Assembly (NCBI GenBank): GCA_029717555.1
Contig: JAMDHS010000133.1
Coordinates: 1-38,648 of the forward strand
DNA: 38,648 bases
Origin: Peribolospora baueri
Lineage: Eukaryota; Basidiomycota; Peribolosporomycetes; Peribolosporales; Peribolosporaceae
Direction: 5' to 3'
This document shows positions 33,300 to 38,648 of this stretch, in pieces. Within the stretch, counting starts at the first letter, position 1, and each line of letters starts with the position of its first letter. A model generated the notes under the pieces. It made no database searches. It was not told the DNA's origin and saw only the letters and a program-made list of their open reading frames with translations. The translations under genes and the position numbers were made by a program.

Positions 33300-34800
33300 A
33301 GGTCGGCTGCCAGAGGATTGTGACGAGCTCGCTTTCGTCCCTCTCTCTCCCCCCCACCTTCCTTTCCATTCATCATTTTGTACGGCCAAAAAAAGTCCGT
33401 TCAGTCCGAGACATTCCTACATTTCTCGTCCACTCCTTTCCCTTCTTGTTTCCCGCGTCGGACCGACTGGATGTCGGTGGTCGGGTCGACCTGCGGCTGA
33501 CCTTCTTAGGTACTATCCGTAGCTGGAGTTAATCGATTTTGGGCTCTTTAACTTTATGGAAATGAAAAGGGTTTCGCACATGCAAAGGTTATTGATACAA
33601 TCTTGCATTTGACGCAGTAACAGAATGGAATATCGTCGAGGACGCCCGCGATCTTTTCGTTTAACGGCCGAAGACAAGGGCGATGACGGCTGAGGGGCGG
33701 CCCATCGCGTGAGTGGCGGCGGCCGAGTATATATATATATATGTATATATATGTCGCCCATCGCACCTTTGAAAAAAAAAGTCGTAGGGAGTATTTGACG
33801 AGTAGATCCGGAGCGACTAGTCGTATACCCCCGGGAATGGCCGCAGGCGCGCAAGTCGACAGCAGAGGATAGGAAAGATATGGACGGCAGTTTACGAGGA
33901 GCGGTCGTCGACGACGTCGTCATCGGGCAAGAGCGGGAGAGATGTACGGAGGGACGGGTCGCAACGTGAAGCACTACCCCGCTATCCCACCTCGTCCACG
34001 CCCGTCTTTCCATCCGTAAATGCAACCTTTACTTACCGGCTGGAACCGCCTAATTTTATCGCTTCGATCGGATATTTAACTAGGACTGGGGACAGGGGCC
34101 CGGAGCTGGGGCTAGGCTCTGAACATCTACCCTAGGAGCTAGGAACTAACATCTCCCTCGGTGTCGATCGACGACGGGTTATTATATGCGTACAGAGAGG
34201 GGAGACGAGCTCGAACGAAGGAAGAACGGATGACGAGGGAGCCAAAGAACCGAAAAGGGAAGTGATGCGGGCCAGGGGATTGGCGATGGGACGAGGCGAC
34301 TAGGAAACAGGTAAGAAAGAGACATGAGGAACGGCTGACGACCATCCACCGCGATGTTTACTTGGATGGGTGGTCTATGCGGAGTTGAGACGGTACGACG
34401 GAAGAGAGGCACAGTCCGTGGTGGTATGGACGTTACCACGGTTCGTGTTCAAAACCTTTTACAACCCCATCTGGGATGGAGTCGATTTGCGTCCCGTCTG
34501 GGACCTTTACCTCTCCCAATGGGTTGATCTCGGGTTCGTCCCTCAGGGCACTCGGATCATCAATTGTAAAAGGAAGACACGTAGCCTCGGTGACCTTTTG
34601 AACGCGTCAAACAAGAGATCTATCCAGGGAGAGTCGCGTTAAACGCGTGCAGTTGGATTACGACCCTAATCCTAATGAACTAGGCACGCGACCTACCGCA
34701 GGTACGTCACCTGACCAATCAGGTGACACGGCTCCCGCGTCTATCCCGACGTGACGTGACCCGATATTTCCACGATGAAATTTTTTCGCGACCGCCACAA
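33300..34800. other. gene-poor subtelomeric stretch
   Basis: Contains an AT-rich TATATA tract at 33727-33752 and an unrecognised plus-strand open frame at 34370-34642 (PRFVFKTFYNPIWDGVDL) that looks somewhat protein-like but lacks context. There is also a two-unit C-strand telomere-like motif CCCTAATCCTAAT at 34664-34676 and a perfect palindrome at 34706-34727. No confident gene. Confidence 0.45.
34706..34727. repeat. perfect 9-bp inverted repeat around CCAA
   Basis: GTCACCTGA and TCAGGTGAC are exact reverse complements separated by CCAA, so the centre reads CCAAT. It lies about 75 bp upstream of the ribozyme candidate and 280 bp upstream of the Penelope-like open frame. It may be an E-box/CCAAT-type protein-binding site or mark the 5' edge of the element. 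Confidence 0.6.
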
Positions 34801-34876
34801 GGGAGAGAGCTGATCGTTGCTACCTGACGAGCCCTCGGGCGAAACAGCAAAAGCTTTCTGTCACAGCTTGCTCTTT
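34801..34876 (+). ncRNA. candidate hammerhead ribozyme of a Penelope-like element
   Basis: All core parts of a type I hammerhead occur in order. CTGACGA at 34824-34830 matches the CUGANGA box. A stem II of GCCC/GGGC with a two-base loop at 34831-34840 has the preferred G10.1-C11.1 pair. GAAA follows at 34841-34844. Stem III is formed by ACAG (34844-34847) and CTGT (34858-34861), and the predicted cleavage triplet GTC ends at 34862. An outer helix for stem I can form between 34801-34812 and 34864-34875 (AGCTG with CAGCT plus purine/pyrimidine pairs), but the bases next to the core (C·A, A·C) do not pair, so stem I is imperfect. Hammerheads are known in the terminal repeats of Penelope-like elements, and this lies 110 bp before such an open frame on the same strand. 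Confidence 0.6.
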
Positions 34877-34987
34877 CTTCTCGACGGCTTGGTTTTTTGG
34901 TCCAGCTACTTCATGGCCACCCCCAAGTTGACATCCAAAAGCCAACCCCCAGCCCTCTCCCACCCCTTTCCACCCCTCCGGTGAAAA

Positions 34988-37175
34988 ATGACCCACCCCA
35001 CCCCCGCCACCCAACGCCGCAATAAACGTCTCGCAGTCGACCCCTTAAGGGAGGAAGACCTGGTGAACAGCCTAGCTGTATCCCAGTTAGAGACACCCCT
35101 CTCCTTCCTTGAAACCTACAAGGAGCACGTTGCTGTCTACACCAGCAACGCGTCGAGGGCCTTTCGCGCAGAGGCTGGCGTGGCCGAGCTGGAAACAGCA
35201 AAAGCCACTGGGGTTTACCCCCCAGCGATCGCCAACGCAGTCAAACTGCCTCCTTTTCAAGTTTCAGACTTTGCTCGAGCCCAAATAAGGGAAGACATCG
35301 TTACTGGAACCTCTGAAAGACATCGTTACTGGAACCTCTGAAATGGAGCAAGCGGCTCAGACTTGCCAAACTGCTCTTCTCAACCAACTCATTTGGGTCA
35401 GACAAAGGGAGCTCGAGCTCCTCACTCGTCTCCAAAAGGAAGAGAGAGTAGTACCGCAGAGTAGTACCGCAGCTGGCCCGTAGCCTTCGCGAGAAAGCGG
35501 CCTCCTTAACCGCTATGGCTAAAGTTCTCCCAGGCGTCTATGAACCCCATATCAGGACTCTCTGCGGGCGCTTCCGTAGCTCTCTAGATCAAATCCGCGT
35601 GAACTCCGCTTCCCGAGTCTCAGCGGCCTCTGATCGCAAAAAAGAGAAAAAGGAGGCCTTCCTACGCAGTCAACATGATGCTATCAATACTCATGACTCA
35701 ACGACTGTACAGGAAATGGTCAACGAGGCAGTGGAGAGGCGACTGCGCAGCAGTACCCTCCCTACCCCAGGACCTTCTAGAGCCACTACTAGTCGGCCAT
35801 CACTGCGTGTACCCAAACCCTCAGGACCTTCTAGGTTATCCAGGGACAAAAGGGACACAACAAAGCAGCAGAAGAAGAGCTCCTACGGCCAACGCGCCAA
35901 GAAGAAACGGCAGGACCCTAAAAAGTCATCCTCTTGGTATGTAGGCCCTCACTTTAACGTGAGAAAAATGGCTACATATCCTGACATCTTCTTTCGCGCT
36001 ACCCCCGCAGAACGCGCAAAGTTCGTATACCGGCAGTCGTCCCCTCTGTTTATTGACACCTTGTCAAAAACAATGAGGTACACAACATTGCCGGTAAACC
36101 TCTGTCACTCCAGGTCAAACGGACCCTAACCTTCAATATGAAGTTTATTCCGAAACCTAGAATGTCAGATAGCGAATGGACAACCTCTATTGAGGATTTC
36201 GAACGACGCGCTCGCTGGAGATGGTTTTTCCGTGATAAACCAGATCTTGAACCCTTCGTCCCAAGGCTCCACATTCCCAGCTAGACCCCCGCTCTTAAAC
36301 AAAGTCACCGTTTTGAGCACAGCCTCGCTGTTGGTCGTTCTGCGTTAATGACAGCGATTCACACCGCTGCCAGGAATCGTCCTCCGACGGCCCCAAACGT
36401 CGGTAAAAGGACTTGGACTGCCCTTCGTGAATTCCTATCAGATGAAGACACCTAGTGCTCCCCACTGATAAGAATCTCGGAATGGCCATCGTCTCCAAGA
36501 CATGGTACTTCAGCGAAGCGCAAAGGCAACTGAGCGATCGGTCCGTGTATGCCATCGCAAACCCTAACCCAAGGGCTTGGCAAGCTACCCTCCGACGCCT
36601 CACAGAGCTTTACCGGTCTTCCCTTTCCTCCCGAGAAAGGAAGTGGTTACTCTCCTCCGAGGACCTCTTGACCGGAAATGATCTACGCCTCCCGCAGTTC
36701 AAGCTGATTCCCAAGATCCATAAAAATCCCATCGCCGGACGCCCCATCGTCCCCAGATTTGACGCCTTTTGGTCAAGGGCATCTACATGGATCGACTATA
36801 AGCTGCAACCGCTTCTGCCGAGCTACCCCTGGATCCTCCGCGATTCCAAGGAATTTGTTAAAGGGATCATAAAGCTATCCGGACAAATTTCGCCGACACA
36901 GCGGCTCTGCCTTGTATCTGGCGACGTTGAAGCAATATATCCCTCCATTCCCCCGGAAGGGTTGCGAACACTACGCTCCGTCATCTCCAAGTCTAGGTAC
37001 GATCAAGGCATAAAGGATCTCATCCTTTCCTTGCTCACCCAAGTCCTCTGGAACAACTACTTCACTTCCTCTGGGGTCACCTACAAGCATCCGAGGAACA
37101 GCCATGGGGACGAGCTGCGCACCAGCGTACGCTAATCTCTTCATGGCTTGGCACGAGCAACAGCTCACCTCGGAG
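34988..37175 (+). mobile_element. Penelope-like retroelement reverse transcriptase relic
   Basis: A retroelement relic with a long N-terminal region beginning MTHPTPATQRRNKRLAVD, a basic Lys/Arg-rich part near 35840-35930, then the reverse transcriptase. RT signatures typical of Penelope-like elements include KFIPKPRMSDSEW near 36140, LPTDKNLGMAIV near 36460, FKLIPKIHKNPIAGRPIV near 36700-36755, SGDVEAIYPSIP near 36918-36953 and the motif AMGTSCAPAYANLFMAW near 37103-37155. The catalytic YxDD block and the rest of the C-terminus are missing, so whether it carried a GIY-YIG endonuclease cannot be judged. The element is broken at several points and truncated at its 3' end. It contains small internal tandem duplications. 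Endonuclease-lacking Penelope-like elements (Coprina type) are known to sit at basidiomycete telomeres, which fits its position 1.4 kb from the chromosome end. Confidence 0.8.
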
Positions 37176-37179
37176 TGAA

Positions 37180-37734
37180 AATGGGAGGAGATGATCTGTG
37201 CCTTCTAGCGATCGAGAGGCCGACTTCGGGCTCAAGTTCATCCTGGAGAGTGTGCATCGACGAGTTCGAGGAGAGGGACGGTCTGCTTTTTGCGAAGCGC
37301 TTCCGAAACATTGAGGCACACGAGAAGGGGGAGGTCCGGACGACGACCGGACTGTCTTGCCGCACTGTCTGGCCGAAGAGATCTCCCGCAAAGAGGCCGA
37401 CTACGCGGCGCGGACCAGCCCCTTGCTGATCGACGTCGTGCTTCCGCGCTTCATGGAACGGGACGAGTGGATCCAACTCAGCCACCAGCAAGGCTACGAC
37501 GTGGACTCGCACCGGGTGTGGAACAATGCCCAGTCTTTCCAGCGCGTCTCCAAGCCGGTCGAACTGGCAAACGGTGGGGAGGACATGGCCTTCTACCATT
37601 ATGGCTCCGACAACGAATATCGCAAGCTGCTGACAGCCGTTCGTGGTGATACTCGTCTCAACAGTCTCGCTTACGTCGGCGCGGCGGTGCAGTGGGTTGC
37701 ACGCACCCGCAGAATGTCGAATCGAACATGATCT
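37180..37734 (+). pseudogene. unrecognised coding fragment between the retroelement and the last gene
   Basis: An open frame without an ATG covers about 37320-37731 and has protein-like composition (AEEISRKEADYAARTSPL, YHYGSDNEYRKLLTAV, AYVGAAVQWVARTRR). Further upstream the same strand shows DREADFGLKFILESVHRR, ended by a stop before the main open stretch. It abuts the truncated retroelement, so its 5' part was probably lost or displaced. I recognise no family, and no splice sites restore an intact start. Confidence 0.4.
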
Positions 37735-37871
37735 CATTTGTCAAGTCATAGTTAGTCATTGGAAACGATTGTCCCAGTCAATTAGGTAGAAACCGTATCG
37801 AGTCCCCTTCTCTCTCCAAGATATGTGTGTGGTCACGTGTAGAGAACTGTGGTTCGTAGTCCTAGACTGGG

Positions 37872-37880
37872 TATATATAT
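37872..37880 (+). promoter_or_regulatory. TATA box upstream of the terminal gene
   Basis: TATATATA at 37872-37880 lies 127 bp before the ATG at 38007, followed by a CT-rich leader (CCTCCTCTTCTTCC). This is a plausible core promoter for the P-loop gene, and would allow transcription running towards the chromosome end. Confidence 0.5.
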
Positions 37881-38006
37881 GACCCTTCGCCTCCTCTTCT
37901 TCCAGTTCCCTTCTTTGCCCTTTTCTTATCGCCCATCACCAACTCAGGCACACCTCTCAAGGCAAAGATCCACCTCCCCAGGCACACCGCCTAAGGCACA
38001 GCAAAG

Positions 38007-38648
38007 ATGCCCACGCAGCAGACGCCACACAAGCTCTTCATCCAGATGTCTGGTGCACCAGGTTCTGGGAAGAGCACGATAGCAAGACTTCTCGGACGCT
38101 CGATCGGCGGAGTGGTCATCGATCATGACGTCCTCCGATCCAGTCTTCTCGATTCCAACATTTCGTTCGACCAGGCGGCAAAACATTCTTACCAGCTTCA
38201 ATGGACGCTAGCCCAAGATGTCATGAAGCAAGGCCACAGCGTCATCATCGACAGCACCTGCAACTTCCCGGAGGTTCTTGACCAAGGGTCCGCATGTGCC
38301 AAACAACACGGCCACGCCTATTGGTATGTCGAGTGCAAGGTCCAAGACGTCGACCTGCTGGACCAACGGCTGCGCACTCGAGCTCCGATGACGAGCCAGC
38401 GAACTGGTGTCGACTGTCCTCCTGCTGCTGCTGCAGCACGTGGCGCTCGTGACGGCGAAGACTCTCGCGCTCTCTTCAAGAAGTGGATTGAGCACCCGTG
38501 CCGTCCAGAGGACAACGTTGTGATGGTTAGGGTTAGGGTTAGGGTTAGGGTTAGGGTTAGGGTTAGGGTTAGGGTTAGGGTTAGGGTTAGGGTTAGGGTT
38601 AGGGTTAGGGTTAGGGTTAGGGTTAGGGTTAGGGTTAGGGTTAGGGTT
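38007..38648 (+). CDS. P-loop kinase-like protein (AAA_33 type) truncated by the telomere
   Basis: The ATG at 38007 starts a single open frame. The N-terminus has a Walker A loop, SGAPGSGKST (residues 15-24), then IDHDVLRSSL, SVIIDSTCNFPEV (a Walker B/lid-like region typical of small ATP-binding kinases) and the basic lid RLRTRAPMTSQRTGVD. Proteins of this class phosphorylate small molecules or nucleic-acid ends; the substrate here is unknown. The gene-derived part is 173 codons and ends in EDNVVM at 38525. There the telomeric repeat begins, and the frame reads GTT-AGG, so it continues as Val-Arg repeats for 41 codons with no stop to the end of the window. The natural C-terminus is lost. The break is at the repeat border, consistent with telomere healing of a chromosome break. 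Confidence 0.85.
   Translation, partial: MPTQQTPHKLFIQMSGAPGSGKSTIARLLGRSIGGVVIDHDVLRSSLLDSNISFDQAAKHSYQLQWTLAQDVMKQGHSVIIDSTCNFPEVLDQGSACAKQHGHAYWYVECKVQDVDLLDQRLRTRAPMTSQRTGVDCPPAAAAARGARDGEDSRALFKKWIEHPCRPEDNVVMVRVRVRVRVRVRVRVRVRVRVRVRVRVRVRVRVRVRVRVRV
38526..38648 (+). repeat. terminal telomere, perfect TTAGGG repeats
   Basis: About 20.5 perfect hexamer copies with the G-rich strand running 5' to 3' towards the window end. This is the orientation of a right chromosome end. The sequence stops mid-unit, so the true telomere length is not shown. Confidence 0.97.

Noticed and set aside
34370-34642. 90-residue plus-strand open frame
   Set aside because: Somewhat protein-like, but it has no recognisable family, promoter or splice context, so it is not called as a gene.
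1-38648. CRISPR arrays, prokaryotic operons or ribosome binding sites
   Set aside because: The regular repeats seen are a coding minisatellite, microsatellites and telomere units. The window is eukaryotic.

Overview
The window is the right-hand end of a chromosome or contig from a GC-rich, intron-dense fungus, most likely a basidiomycete. The last 123 bases (38526-38648) are perfect TTAGGG repeats with the G-rich strand running outwards, as at a true telomere. Short GT-AG introns interrupt nearly every gene, there is a tyrosine-tRNA relic with a fungal-style intron, and two genes look like members of a polytopic membrane-protein family expanded in basidiomycetes. I could not settle the species.

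Left flank (1-7300): the 3' part of an F-BAR/SH3 cytokinesis protein of the Cdc15/Imp2/Hof1 type with a proline-glutamine minisatellite. A graveyard follows: a decayed 28S rRNA-like fragment, a broken Ty3/Gypsy-type LTR retrotransposon, a short LTR-like repeat, an intron-bearing tRNA-Tyr relic, and a small unrecognised gene.

Middle (7252-23140): a likely biosynthetic gene cluster. Three genes point left: a stand-alone medium-chain enoyl reductase-like protein (21589-20083), a large type I polyketide synthase (18245-9662), and a nine-exon short-chain dehydrogenase (9051-7252). The synthase order is KS-AT-DH-MT-(no recognisable ER)-KR-ACP-TE. The missing ER and the neighbouring stand-alone reductase suggest a LovB/LovC-like trans-ER partnership. 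The C-terminal thioesterase is unusual for a fungal reducing PKS. A DUF2306-like membrane protein diverges from the reductase.

Right flank (24126-38648): two polytopic membrane proteins of one family flank a Prp24/SART3-like RRM gene that lacks its 5' part. Just before it lie an interstitial telomere tract and a second copy of the LTR-like repeat, so this may be an old chromosome end. Beyond 34.8 kb is a candidate hammerhead ribozyme followed by a Penelope-like reverse transcriptase relic, a family known to sit at fungal telomeres. The final gene is a P-loop kinase-like ORF cut off by the telomere. Its frame stays open through the telomeric repeat and would encode a Val-Arg tail.
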